This document shows, one piece after another, positions 1 through 6,330 of a DNA stretch of 6,330 nt. Source of the DNA: Acidobacteriaceae bacterium (lineage in GTDB: Bacteria; Acidobacteriota; Terriglobia; Terriglobales; Acidobacteriaceae); contig JAOAPG010000084.1 of assembly GCA_025462785.1 (NCBI GenBank), positions 1 to 6,330 on the forward strand, written 5' to 3'. A program made the position numbers and the translations under genes. Position 1 is the stretch's first letter. Every line of letters starts with the position of its first letter. The notes below the pieces were generated by a model. It saw only the letters and a list, made by a program, of their open reading frames with translations. It was not told where the DNA came from and made no database searches.

Positions 1-1824
1 ACCATTCTCGGCCGATATCAACTGCCCTTCCGCGTCACGTACCACAAGACGGACAAGATAACTTCCCGGTTTCACATCGAAACTAGCTTTGAGAGTGACG
101 CCGGATTTTAACTTGTTTTCGAGGGTCTCATCCTTCAATCGCATCTGCAGAACTTTTTCTTCGCCTTTTAGGTAGTTCCCGTTGCGGTCAAAGAGGGCGG
201 AAACCACCGTCAGCTCGTTCCGGTTACGGCCCTCTTCTTTGCGGAAGTGGATACGTTTTACATCGACGCGGGCCAGCACTGAGAGCTTGGCGCCGTCGTC
301 ACTCGACTTGAAAAACTGGGTACGCAGTTCGACGGGGAGGCCGTGAACTTCGTCTTGCGAAAACAGAGCATCTTCTATCTCGCGCTTTGCCTCTTCGGAA
401 GGATCTGCCAGGTGCTTGGGAGCGTAGTACCCTCGGTGTCCCTGCAAAGTGAGCTTCAGGGGATTCTTCAATGTCACTTTCAGAGTATGGAAGCTTCCAT
501 CCAATTTCAGATTCTGCGGAGCAAAACCCAGCACGTACGAATATTCCGGCGCGCCCGCGACACGCTTGAATCCTTCGTTGAGGTCATTGTTGTTATGGAA
601 GAAGCTGCCGCCAGTACCATCGGCAAGCGATGCCAGAACATCCGCATCCGATGAAGCGCCATTGATGTCATAGAGTGTCTCTTGTCCTGCAACCAATGGG
701 TTGCCCGAGGGCTGTTTGCTGATATCGCCTGCTGGACCTGGAACGTAAAGACCGCGCGCATCCAGGGCGCCTATGATGATCTCGGAATGGAGCGCCCGTT
801 CAATGATGTCGTTGTATTCATACTCGAGTTGTGGAGTCTGAAACCCGGGAGAGATAACCACAATCCTTCTCTGGCCGGGCAAAATAGAAATTCGGCGGAC
901 CACATCCTTCAAGACACCCAGAGCAAGACGGCTTTCAGCTTCGCCTTCGGTGATACCGCGCCTCGCTGCTCCCTCGGCCATTGACTGCGCGGCGTTTATC
1001 ATCCTTTGGTCGTCATTAAATGCACAGTGCAGAGCATCGAGAGTCGCGGCTTGTAGAGCTTGCATATCATTCTTGTTCTCGATGAGATCCGCCATGTAGT
1101 AGCTCACATTGGGGCACGTGTTGAACCCAGTCACAGGCCTTGGCCGGAGTTTCAGCAGCGTATCGTGCAGTTTCGCGTGATCGTCGGTGAAATCGAGAAC
1201 GGTCTGGCCTGACGTAGAAAATATTGCAGAACGGTCGGTGGCTTGCAGCGAAGCCAAATGGCGCTCGGCAGCCTCTCGCGCATAAGTAAGATCTTCAAAT
1301 TTCAAATGAACATCGTCAAAAACGTAAGCCGTGAAGCGCTCTGGTGCGGCAGGTGCTTTCCGCTGCTCAACTGGCTCATTGCCAGGTATTGCCTCGGTCC
1401 TTTTCAGCTCCATCGCAGCTCGAGTCCCAGGCTGCTCGACCGAAAACTGGGAGATGACTTGGGGCTTCTTGTTGTCGAATACCTGAAAATCTTCCTCGCG
1501 AAGGTTGCCGACAGCTTGCCCTTTGGCATCCCGAACCACAACGCGTACCAAGACTAGTTTCACGTTCACTTTAAAGGTAGGAGTCACATCGCGGGTAGCC
1601 ATCTCAGGCGAGTTCTTGTCGGCACCTTGATTCGTGCTGTCTCTGTTGCTTGAACCGGCTGCGAGGGACGAAGAAGATGAGGATTGCGCGTCTGCTTCAG
1701 ATTGCGCCTTGACCACTTGTTGCATTAGGAAGAAAGCAGGCGAAACGGCGAGACTAAATAAGACAAATGCCAGGACCGGACGCGCGATTCGAAACTTTCT
1801 TCTGCCACTAGCAGGTGCGTCCAT
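1..1824 (-). CDS. Exported VWFA-related domain protein (Acidobacterial TIGR03436-like), C-terminus cut by window edge
   Basis: The frame is open from ATG 1824 to base 1 (608 codons, no stop), so the extreme C-terminus is missing. An in-frame TAA lies 16-18 bases upstream, which makes this ATG the first possible start; the ribosome site is weak (GGCGG at 1833-1837). Residues 8-15 are basic and 16-34 hydrophobic, with a plausible signal-peptidase site after VKA (residue 40), so the protein is probably exported. A Ser-rich linker follows (48-53). Residues 84-130 carry the family's N-terminal block (VVVRDAKG, then LREEDFQVFD). The VWA-like domain begins near 164 with VFDDVHL (168-174), followed by TDRSAIFSTSG and FTDDH. 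The serines of a classical DxSxS metal site are absent. Cys237 and Cys267 flank a helical insert and may pair. YVLGF (around residue 430) and GYYAP follow, then a beta-rich C-terminal region that ends on another VVRDAEGQ motif. Function is unknown; the family is thought to act in the envelope. Family assignment is from remembered motifs. Confidence 0.88.
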   Translation of the reverse strand, partial: MDAPASGRRKFRIARPVLAFVLFSLAVSPAFFLMQQVVKAQSEADAQSSSSSSLAAGSSNRDSTNQGADKNSPEMATRDVTPTFKVNVKLVLVRVVVRDAKGQAVGNLREEDFQVFDNKKPQVISQFSVEQPGTRAAMELKRTEAIPGNEPVEQRKAPAAPERFTAYVFDDVHLKFEDLTYAREAAERHLASLQATDRSAIFSTSGQTVLDFTDDHAKLHDTLLKLRPRPVTGFNTCPNVSYYMADLIENKNDMQALQAATLDALHCAFNDDQRMINAAQSMAEGAARRGITEGEAESRLALGVLKDVVRRISILPGQRRIVVISPGFQTPQLEYEYNDIIERALHSEIIIGALDARGLYVPGPAGDISKQPSGNPLVAGQETLYDINGASSDADVLASLADGTGGSFFHNNNDLNEGFKRVAGAPEYSYVLGFAPQNLKLDGSFHTLKVTLKNPLKLTLQGHRGYYAPKHLADPSEEAKREIEDALFSQDEVHGLPVELRTQFFKSSDDGAKLSVLARVDVKRIHFRKEEGRNRNELTVVSALFDRNGNYLKGEEKVLQMRLKDETLENKLKSGVTLKASFDVKPGSYLVRLVVRDAEGQLISAENG

Positions 1825-2062
1825 ACTTACTGCCGCCGATTAAGTGTCCAGAACTTAGCCTGTGCATTCTACTCGAAAAACGCAGCGCGTGTGTTACGTA
1901 GTTCTATATGGCCAAAACGGTCGGAAACGGCACCGATGGTACTTGGAGGTTCGGGACAACGGGCACCAAAATTGATCCAGAGCATTTCAGTTACCAAGGT
2001 GTGTTGTGGATTTCCCGAAATGGGCTAAGCTCCAGCTTGCGGAACTCGCGATAGGAGCGAAC
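1825..2062. other. Divergent intergenic region between VWFA and cupin genes
   Basis: These 238 bases must hold the promoters of two divergently transcribed genes. On the minus strand TAGAAT (complement of 1866-1871) resembles a -10 box about 40 bases before the VWFA start, but no good -35 lies 17 bases further upstream. No convincing plus-strand promoter, operator palindrome or riboswitch fold was found. A 48-codon plus-strand frame (1908-2054) also lies here without a ribosome site. Confidence 0.4.
2053..2057 (+). promoter_or_regulatory. Ribosome binding site deciding the cupin start
   Basis: AGGAG lies five bases before ATG 2063. It favours this start over the in-frame GTG at 2006, which has no comparable purine-rich sequence before it. 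Confidence 0.7.
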
Positions 2063-2431
2063 ATGACTACAAAGTTGAACTGCTTAATGATGTTTTTTTG
2101 CATGACCGTGATCGGGGCTTTCTCTCAGGAGGCGATGAAAGTCGAGCCCAAGCACTACAAACTGGCTTTCGAAAATGAGAACGTGCAAGTGGTGGACGTG
2201 CATTATGGTCCGCACGAGAAATCGGGAATGCACGATCATCCCGGCGGGGTGGTGGTTTATATAACGGGAGGACACATCAAATTTACCGATCAGGACGGGA
2301 ATGTGAAAGAAGTGTATGCAAAGCCTGGGGAATCAAGGATGTTCCCGCCCTTTAAGCACAAGGTAGAGAACCTGGGTGACAAGCCATTTGATGCTGTATA
2401 CGTCGGACTTAAGAACAAGGCGAAGGAATAA
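2063..2431 (+). CDS. Small exported cupin-domain protein
   Basis: This 122-residue protein starts at ATG 2063, preceded by AGGAG (2053-2057) at 5-base spacing. An in-frame GTG at 2006 would add 19 residues but would place charged sequence ahead of the signal peptide, so it is rejected. Residues 1-21 form a short hydrophobic leader (LMMFFCMTVIGAFS), with likely cleavage after Ser21. The remainder is one single-domain cupin barrel. Motif 1 is His57-Asp-His59 followed by PGGVVVYITGG, and motif 2 contributes His99 in PFKHKVENLG. The Glu usual in motif 1 is replaced by a Val-rich stretch, so only three His ligands are visible, as in many small cupins of unknown role. The protein may bind a divalent metal in the periplasm; no substrate can be named. 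It stands alone on the plus strand, divergent from the VWFA gene and convergent with the E2 gene, so it is probably monocistronic. Confidence 0.85.
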   Translation: MTTKLNCLMMFFCMTVIGAFSQEAMKVEPKHYKLAFENENVQVVDVHYGPHEKSGMHDHPGGVVVYITGGHIKFTDQDGNVKEVYAKPGESRMFPPFKHKVENLGDKPFDAVYVGLKNKAKE

Positions 2432-2469
2432 CCGAGGCTAACGCGTCGATGTCGCGGAAGCCGGATATA

Positions 2470-2499
2470 AGCCGCTCTAGGTGACATTCAGAGTCGGCT
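2470..2499. terminator. Possible hairpin at the convergent cupin/E2 junction
   Basis: AGCCG-CTCT (2470-2478) pairs with AGAG-T-CGGCT (2490-2499). This gives nine base pairs with one bulged T and an 11-base loop. It sits 38 bases after the cupin stop and overlaps the last codon and stop of the E2 gene. Neither side is followed by a clean T tract (GTTGCTTAAAA on the plus side), so this would be a weak bidirectional terminator at best. The placement between convergent genes is its main support. Confidence 0.3.
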
Positions 2500-3726
2500 G
2501 TTGCTTAAAAGAAGCTTGACTGCTCCAGGCTCCGCGATTGATTCGGCAAGCTCTTTCAGGAAGAGCGCCGCTTGCGCTCCGTCGATGACTCGATGATCGC
2601 AGGACAACGTCACGGTCATCATGGGGCGGATTGCAGCTTTGCCGTCAATGGCGACAACGCGGTCCGCAATTCCTCCGACGGCGAGAATTCCCGCCTGCGG
2701 TGGAATGATGATGGCGCTGAACGAGTCGATTTGATACATCCCGAGATTGCTGATGGTGAAAGTGGCCCCGGCGATATCAGCTGCGCGCAATTTTCCCGCT
2801 CGGGCGCGCTCGGTTAGATCGCGTCTCTGAATCGCGATTTCATTCAGCTTGGCGGTATCTGCGTTGCGGACAACTGCAGTGACCACGCCGTCAGGGACTG
2901 CCATCGCAATTGCAATGTTTACTTCGGAATTCAGGCGAACACCTTCGCCCGTCCAACTCGCATTCATGCGCGGGTGCTTTGTGAGCGCACGAGCTACAAG
3001 GGCAACGAGGAAGTCTGTGTGGGTAAGTTTTACTGTGGCAGATTGTTCGCCATTCTTCGAAACATTTTCTCGTGCTGCTACGAGAGCGCTGGCGTCGATG
3101 TTTCGGGTGAGAAAGAAGTGGGGAACTGTCGTCCAGCTCTGTGTTGTTCGCTCGGCCATTAGCCGACTGACTGTACTTGCAGGTTCGAGGCCCGACCCTT
3201 TGGTATTGGCAGGAGTAGAGTCTGGTGCGCTTTGCGATTTCGGGTCGGCCCTTGAATCAACGAGTGCTTGAATATCGGAGGCAAGAATTTCGCCGCCTGC
3301 ACCAGTCCCACGAACCCGGTTGAGGTCAATGCCGTGTTCCTTCGCGAGTCGCCGGGCCTTGGGAGAAATCTGCGATGAAAGGGTCGTAGGTACTTCGTGC
3401 GTCACATGGACTGCCGCTGGGGCAGATGCGGCGGCTGCTGTAGCTACGTTGCTAATCGTCGTCGCGACCTCTGACGGAATTTTCTCGCCAGTGCTTAGAA
3501 TCCAAGCGATAGTTTGACCTACGGGGATAACATCGCCTTCGCCTGCTTTCACCCCAGCAAGAGTGCCGTCGCCTGTGGCTTCGACTTCGAGCACAGCTTT
3601 ATCAGTCTCTACTTCGAGGAGAGGCTCGCCCTTGGTTACGCGATCGCCATCTTTCTTTAGCCAAGCGACCAGCTTGCCAGTTTCCTGGCCCATTTCGAGA
3701 GCGGGCATCACAACGCTAATAGGCAT
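2488..3726 (-). CDS. pdhC: 2-oxoacid dehydrogenase complex E2, dihydrolipoamide acyltransferase (pyruvate/acetoin type)
   Basis: The 412-residue protein is the E2 core that takes the acyl group from E1 on a swinging lipoyl arm and passes it to CoA in the cytoplasm. It has one N-terminal lipoyl domain (residues 1-78) with the lipoylated Lys43 in VETDKAV. An Ala-rich linker (about 85-110) follows, then a peripheral-subunit-binding domain (about 119-155: SPKARRLAKEHGID, GTGAGGEI, DI). A second flexible linker spans about 157-180, and the catalytic domain runs 182-412. The active-site motif DHRVIDGA is at 377-384 with His378 and Asp382; Ser326 in TISNLGMY fits the conserved catalytic-domain serine. 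Length and order are normal for a single-lipoyl E2. ATG 3726 has only a weak GGA upstream, but the MP-x-V/MPALEMG start is typical. It is the last gene of the set, 106 bases after the M24 gene. Acetyl transfer is likely; acetoin or branched-chain substrates cannot be excluded. Confidence 0.95.
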   Translation of the reverse strand: MPISVVMPALEMGQETGKLVAWLKKDGDRVTKGEPLLEVETDKAVLEVEATGDGTLAGVKAGEGDVIPVGQTIAWILSTGEKIPSEVATTISNVATAAAASAPAAVHVTHEVPTTLSSQISPKARRLAKEHGIDLNRVRGTGAGGEILASDIQALVDSRADPKSQSAPDSTPANTKGSGLEPASTVSRLMAERTTQSWTTVPHFFLTRNIDASALVAARENVSKNGEQSATVKLTHTDFLVALVARALTKHPRMNASWTGEGVRLNSEVNIAIAMAVPDGVVTAVVRNADTAKLNEIAIQRRDLTERARAGKLRAADIAGATFTISNLGMYQIDSFSAIIIPPQAGILAVGGIADRVVAIDGKAAIRPMMTVTLSCDHRVIDGAQAALFLKELAESIAEPGAVKLLLSNSRL

Positions 3727-3759
3727 AATTTATCCAACCGGTGAGGCAGTCTCGTTGAT

Positions 3760-3821
3760 GTAGGGTCGTTCGACTTCGGAGCCTCTTCGCAAGCGAAGAG
3801 ACTCCTTTGCTCAGGATGACA
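3760..3821. repeat. Intergenic hairpin repeat, TGTCATCCTGAGC-type
   Basis: The core is a near-perfect hairpin: GGAG (3778-3781) and CTCTTCGC (3783-3790) pair with GCGAAGAG (3793-3800) and CTCC (3802-3805). This gives 12 pairs with one C/A mismatch and an AA apex. On the minus strand the unit opens with TGTCATCCTGAGC and closes with GTCGAACGACCCTACA. These ends resemble dispersed intergenic repeats that I associate with Acidobacteria and some other phyla; that is recollection, and only one copy is in this window. It begins 12 bases after the M24 stop and ends about 33 bases before the E2 start, so it would be transcribed within the operon. No T tract follows on the minus side, so it is not a standard terminator; it may stabilise the upstream message or lower E2 output. 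Confidence 0.6.
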
Positions 3822-3832
3822 ACTTCTTAATA

Positions 3833-5179
3833 TTAATCTCCGACTCCAACGTGTTCTGTCCTTGCGCTCTCTGCAATCATTTCTTTCACTCGTTTACTCG
3901 GCGCGGACTCGGTTTCGCGTGTTGTCGGCAGTGGCCCATCCACAGCAACATAGTGCGCGCCAGCGACAAGAAGTTTTTCTGCAGGGAAACGAGTGATGAC
4001 TACATGCCCCGTTTGGGTCACGACAATTTCCTCTTCGATCCGCGCCGCGCTCCAGCCGTCAGTGGATGGCCAGAAAGTTTCCAGTGCAAAGACCATTCCA
4101 GGCTTGATCTCTGTCGCATGTTCGAATGAAACCAAGCGGCTGATGACCGGCTTCTCCCAGATTGCCAGACCGATACCGTGACCATATTGCAGCGCGAACG
4201 CCGCTTCTTCGTTGGGGAATCCGAACTCTTGCGCCTTCGGCCAGACCGCCGCTATTTCAGCCGTGGTCCGGCCCGGGCGGACTAGTTCAATCGCCGCATC
4301 CAAATATTCTCGGCATCTTTTGTAAGCGTCGACCATCGCATGTGATCCGTAACCAATGGTGAAGCAACGGTAATAGCAAGTGCGATATCCCATGTAGGAA
4401 TGGAGGATGTCGTAATAAACCGGATCGCCGGGACGAAGCACGCGATCAGAGATTACGTGCGGATGCGGGTTGCACCGCTCACCGGAAAGTGCATTTACCG
4501 CTTCGACATATTCCGATCCGAGATCATAAAGAACTTTGTTCACCAGACCGACGGCTTCATTCTCGCGCATTCCCGGTTTCATCGCGCGATAAAGTTCGTC
4601 GTAGGCCGCGTCGACCATCATTGCTGAGGTGTTAAGCAATGAAATTTCGTCTTGCGTCTTGATCAGTCGTGCCTCGGACATAAGTTGCTGACCGTCGACA
4701 ACTTTGATCCCCTCGCGTTGAAGGGCAAAAAGTACCGGGAGTTCGATAATGTCTATGCCGAGTGGCTCTTTATGCAGGCCGCGCATTTCAAGCTCGATGC
4801 GGATCTTCTTTGCCACGTCTTCGGCACGTCCCATCTCTGGGGACATTGCTCCACGCAGCATGGAGATCCCTGGACGGGAGCGATCTCCGAGCCAAGGACA
4901 ATTCAGCTGATGATGTTTTGCAGCCGATCCGAAGTCCCAAAGAATCGGTTCATCGTTCTGTGGAAGTAAGGTGAAGCGATTCGCTTTGTCCTGCGCCCAA
5001 GTGCCAATGTGCGTCGCAGTTAAATAGCGCACATTATTCATATCGAAACAGAGAAGGGAACCCATCTCCGATTTTGCAAGTAACGCCTTCGCCTTTTCGA
5101 GACGTTCGCGACGGAGGCGATCAAAGTCGATCCGCTGCTCCCAGTCAACTGCCATGGTGCCGTACGTCTTCAATGCCAT
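3833..5179 (-). CDS. M24-family (creatinase/prolidase/aminopeptidase P fold) protein with altered metal site
   Basis: The 448-residue protein starts at ATG 5179, with AAGAGG (5186-5191) six bases upstream. There is no signal peptide, so it is probably cytoplasmic. Residues about 15-165 form a creatinase-like N-terminal domain (LLCFDMNNVRYLT, then WDFG); about 175-410 form the pita-bread domain. Aligned by motif, the ligands are Asp257 (VYYDIL), His334 (GHGIGL), Glu367 (FALETF) and Glu382 (RIEEEI), with a supporting His near 239-241 (CNPHPHV). The second Asp, normally in a (S/C)D(I/V)(T/S)R motif, is Cys268 in TCYYRCF. Family members are usually dinuclear metallopeptidases acting on Xaa-Pro bonds, or relatives such as creatinase and the DMSP lyase DddP. 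The FDxxNxRY start, the WDF/WDY segment and the GERxNPxxH region recall DddP from memory. A charged 30-residue tail follows the domain. It lies 51 bases after E1 beta and 106 before E2, so it is probably co-transcribed. The substrate is unknown; calling it a peptidase is unsafe. Confidence 0.85.
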   Translation of the reverse strand: MALKTYGTMAVDWEQRIDFDRLRRERLEKAKALLAKSEMGSLLCFDMNNVRYLTATHIGTWAQDKANRFTLLPQNDEPILWDFGSAAKHHQLNCPWLGDRSRPGISMLRGAMSPEMGRAEDVAKKIRIELEMRGLHKEPLGIDIIELPVLFALQREGIKVVDGQQLMSEARLIKTQDEISLLNTSAMMVDAAYDELYRAMKPGMRENEAVGLVNKVLYDLGSEYVEAVNALSGERCNPHPHVISDRVLRPGDPVYYDILHSYMGYRTCYYRCFTIGYGSHAMVDAYKRCREYLDAAIELVRPGRTTAEIAAVWPKAQEFGFPNEEAAFALQYGHGIGLAIWEKPVISRLVSFEHATEIKPGMVFALETFWPSTDGWSAARIEEEIVVTQTGHVVITRFPAEKLLVAGAHYVAVDGPLPTTRETESAPSKRVKEMIAESARTEHVGVGD

Positions 5180-5230
5180 AAGGTGCCTCTTCGTATGAAA
5201 CTTAGAGCGTAAATTATGAAACTCGAAATT

Positions 5231-6220
5231 TTAGCTACACATCGTTCGCGCCATTTCGAATACAGATTTCTCGGTATCCACGGTCGCATCTTCGAGAGGA
5301 GGAGAGAACGGGATCGGAACATGCATCGCTCCCATTCGCCGTACCGGCTTATCAAGATTGTAGAAAGCGCCCTGCGCGATGACAGCCGCGATCTCCGCCG
5401 AGACTCCATATCTTCCGTAGCCTTCATCGATGACGATGGCTCGAGATGTTTTCTTTACCGAATCGATCAGAGTTTTTTCATCTAATGGCCAAGTCGTGCG
5501 CGGATCAATCACTTCAGCGCTGATGCCTGCCTCCTGAAGTAACTCCGCCGCTCCTAGCGCCACCTGCACCATGCTGCTCGTTCCGACAAGAGTGATATCG
5601 GTGCCCTCGCGCTTCACATCAGCAACTCCGAACGGGATCGTGTACTCCTCGCTGGGCACAGGACCTTTGAGCTTGTGATGCATCATCTTGTCTTCGAAGA
5701 AGACGACCGGATTGTCGTCGCGAATTGCTGTTTTCAGCAAACCCTTCGCGTCATACGGAGTCGATGGAATAACAACCTTCAACCCGGGGACGTGACTGAA
5801 CCAAGCTTGCAATGACTGGGAGTGCTGCGCTGCAGACCGGCGAGTGGCTCCAAGCGTGGTGCGCATAACCATGGGAACTTTCCACTTGCCGCCGGACATG
5901 TAATGCACCTTGGCGGCCTGGTTGACCATCTGGTCCATCACGAGCGTTAGAAAATCGCCGAACATTATGTCGACGACCGGTCGCATGCCGGTCATTGCGG
6001 CTCCGACAGCCACTCCGGTAAATCCTGCTTCCGAAATAGGAGTGTCGATAACCCGGTTGGTACCAAATTCTTCGACTAAGCCGGATAATACTTTGAACGG
6101 TGTTCCCGCTTCGGCCACATCTTCCCCAAAGATGCAGACAGTAGAATCGCGCCGCATTTCTTCGGCAAATGCTTCCCTTACAGCTTGTGCAAAAGTTAAT
6201 TCGCGGACTGCTTCAGGCAT
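5231..6220 (-). CDS. pdhB: 2-oxoacid dehydrogenase E1 component, beta subunit (pyruvate/acetoin type)
   Basis: The 329-residue protein has the full length usual for a separate E1 beta subunit. With E1 alpha it forms the thiamine-diphosphate heterotetramer that decarboxylates the 2-oxoacid, or cleaves acetoin, and acylates the E2 lipoyl group. The N-terminal pyrimidine-binding domain shows GEDV (32-35), the catalytic Glu64 in DTPISEAGF that contacts the cofactor, and GDF near 88. The loop with His133 (QHSQSLQAW) and HVPGLKVVIPSTPYDAKGLL (143-162) follow. The C-terminal transketolase domain has VIDPRT (237-242), DEGYGRYG and PIPFSPPLE. The start ATG 6220 has AGGA at good spacing and overlaps the 3' end of the E1 alpha frame. 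The PSTPYDAKGLL and YGVSAEIAA wording is found in both acetoin and pyruvate enzymes, so the substrate is not settled. Confidence 0.95.
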   Translation of the reverse strand: MPEAVRELTFAQAVREAFAEEMRRDSTVCIFGEDVAEAGTPFKVLSGLVEEFGTNRVIDTPISEAGFTGVAVGAAMTGMRPVVDIMFGDFLTLVMDQMVNQAAKVHYMSGGKWKVPMVMRTTLGATRRSAAQHSQSLQAWFSHVPGLKVVIPSTPYDAKGLLKTAIRDDNPVVFFEDKMMHHKLKGPVPSEEYTIPFGVADVKREGTDITLVGTSSMVQVALGAAELLQEAGISAEVIDPRTTWPLDEKTLIDSVKKTSRAIVIDEGYGRYGVSAEIAAVIAQGAFYNLDKPVRRMGAMHVPIPFSPPLEDATVDTEKSVFEMARTMCS

Positions 6221-6330
6221 ATACGTCCTGTTCTACCTCATCGACGCTTGGATAAGGGGAGTTCACAGCAAACTCGACCGCAGCCTTCATTTCGGATGTG
6301 ATTTCCGCTTGAATGCTTGCGAGGATGCTC
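6213..6330 (-). CDS. pdhA: 2-oxoacid dehydrogenase E1 component, alpha subunit, C-terminal end only
   Basis: Only the last 38 codons plus TGA (6213-6215) are inside the window; the first complete codon begins at 6329. The residues run SILASIQAEITSEMK, then AAVEFAVNSPYPS and VDEVEQDVYA. This matches the usual E1 alpha ending: an amphipathic helix, then an (A)V.FA..SP.P stretch and a final D-V-Y. The stop overlaps the E1 beta start by eight bases, as expected for subunits made in equal amounts by translational coupling. Position next to E1 beta supports the call, but the thiamine-diphosphate motif and the active-site region lie off the right edge and cannot be checked. Confidence 0.85.
   Translation of the reverse strand, partial: SILASIQAEITSEMKAAVEFAVNSPYPSVDEVEQDVYA

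Noticed and set aside
343..1557. Several plus-strand frames of 70-104 codons within 343-1557
   Set aside because: They lie opposite the continuous 608-codon VWFA frame, which shows family motifs; the plus-strand peptides show no recognisable domains.
1866..1871. TAGAAT as a sure -10 box for the VWFA gene
   Set aside because: There is no acceptable -35 sequence 16-18 bases upstream, so it is kept only as a remark in the intergenic entry.
2006..2062. GTG 2006 as the start of the cupin gene
   Set aside because: No ribosome site precedes it, and the extra 19 residues would sit ahead of a clear signal peptide; ATG 2063 has AGGAG at good spacing.
2459..2476. AGCCGGATATAAGCCGCT as a palindrome
   Set aside because: Only the outer three pairs and scattered inner pairs match; the hairpin at 2470-2499 is the better structure.
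2849..3271. 140-codon plus-strand frame
   Set aside because: It is the antisense shadow of the E2 catalytic and linker regions, with no ribosome site or domain signal.
3778..3805. Hairpin read as an intrinsic terminator of the M24 gene
   Set aside because: The stem is strong, but on the minus strand it is followed by GAAGTCGAACG and not by a T tract, so a repeat element fits better.
5170..5427. 85-codon minus-strand frame rich in Arg and Ser
   Set aside because: It overlaps the E1 beta C-terminus in another frame and has the composition of a shadow frame.

Overview
The window most likely comes from an Acidobacteriota (Terriglobia-like) genome or metagenomic contig. The reasons are a long secreted protein of the VWFA-related type that is expanded in Acidobacteria, moderate GC, and an intergenic repeat whose end resembles the TGTCATCCTGAGC-type interspersed repeats I associate with this group. 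This placement is inference; no rRNA or other marker gene is present. No tRNA, rRNA, CRISPR array, insertion sequence or phage gene is visible.

Layout. Positions 1-1824 (minus) hold a 608-codon open frame for an exported VWFA-related protein. Its C-terminal end lies beyond the left edge. A 238-base divergent intergenic region follows, then a small exported cupin on the plus strand (2063-2431). That cupin converges on a minus-strand gene set filling the rest of the window. Read in transcription order from the right edge, the set is: the last 38 codons of a 2-oxoacid dehydrogenase E1 alpha subunit (6213 to beyond 6330); E1 beta (5231-6220, overlapping E1 alpha by 8 bases); an M24 metallopeptidase-fold protein (3833-5179); an intergenic hairpin repeat (about 3760-3821); and the E2 lipoyl acyltransferase (2488-3726).

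How the genes work together. E1 alpha/beta and E2 form the thiamine-diphosphate and lipoate core of a pyruvate- or acetoin-type dehydrogenase complex, which makes acetyl-CoA from a 2-oxoacid or acetoin. The E3 dihydrolipoamide dehydrogenase is not in the window. The unusual point is the M24 protein between E1 beta and E2. It keeps four of the five usual metal ligands but has Cys268 where the second Asp should be, and its layout recalls the DddP (DMSP lyase) branch of M24 more than ordinary prolidases. It is the best candidate here for an undescribed function. The VWFA protein and the cupin are probably independent envelope or periplasmic genes.
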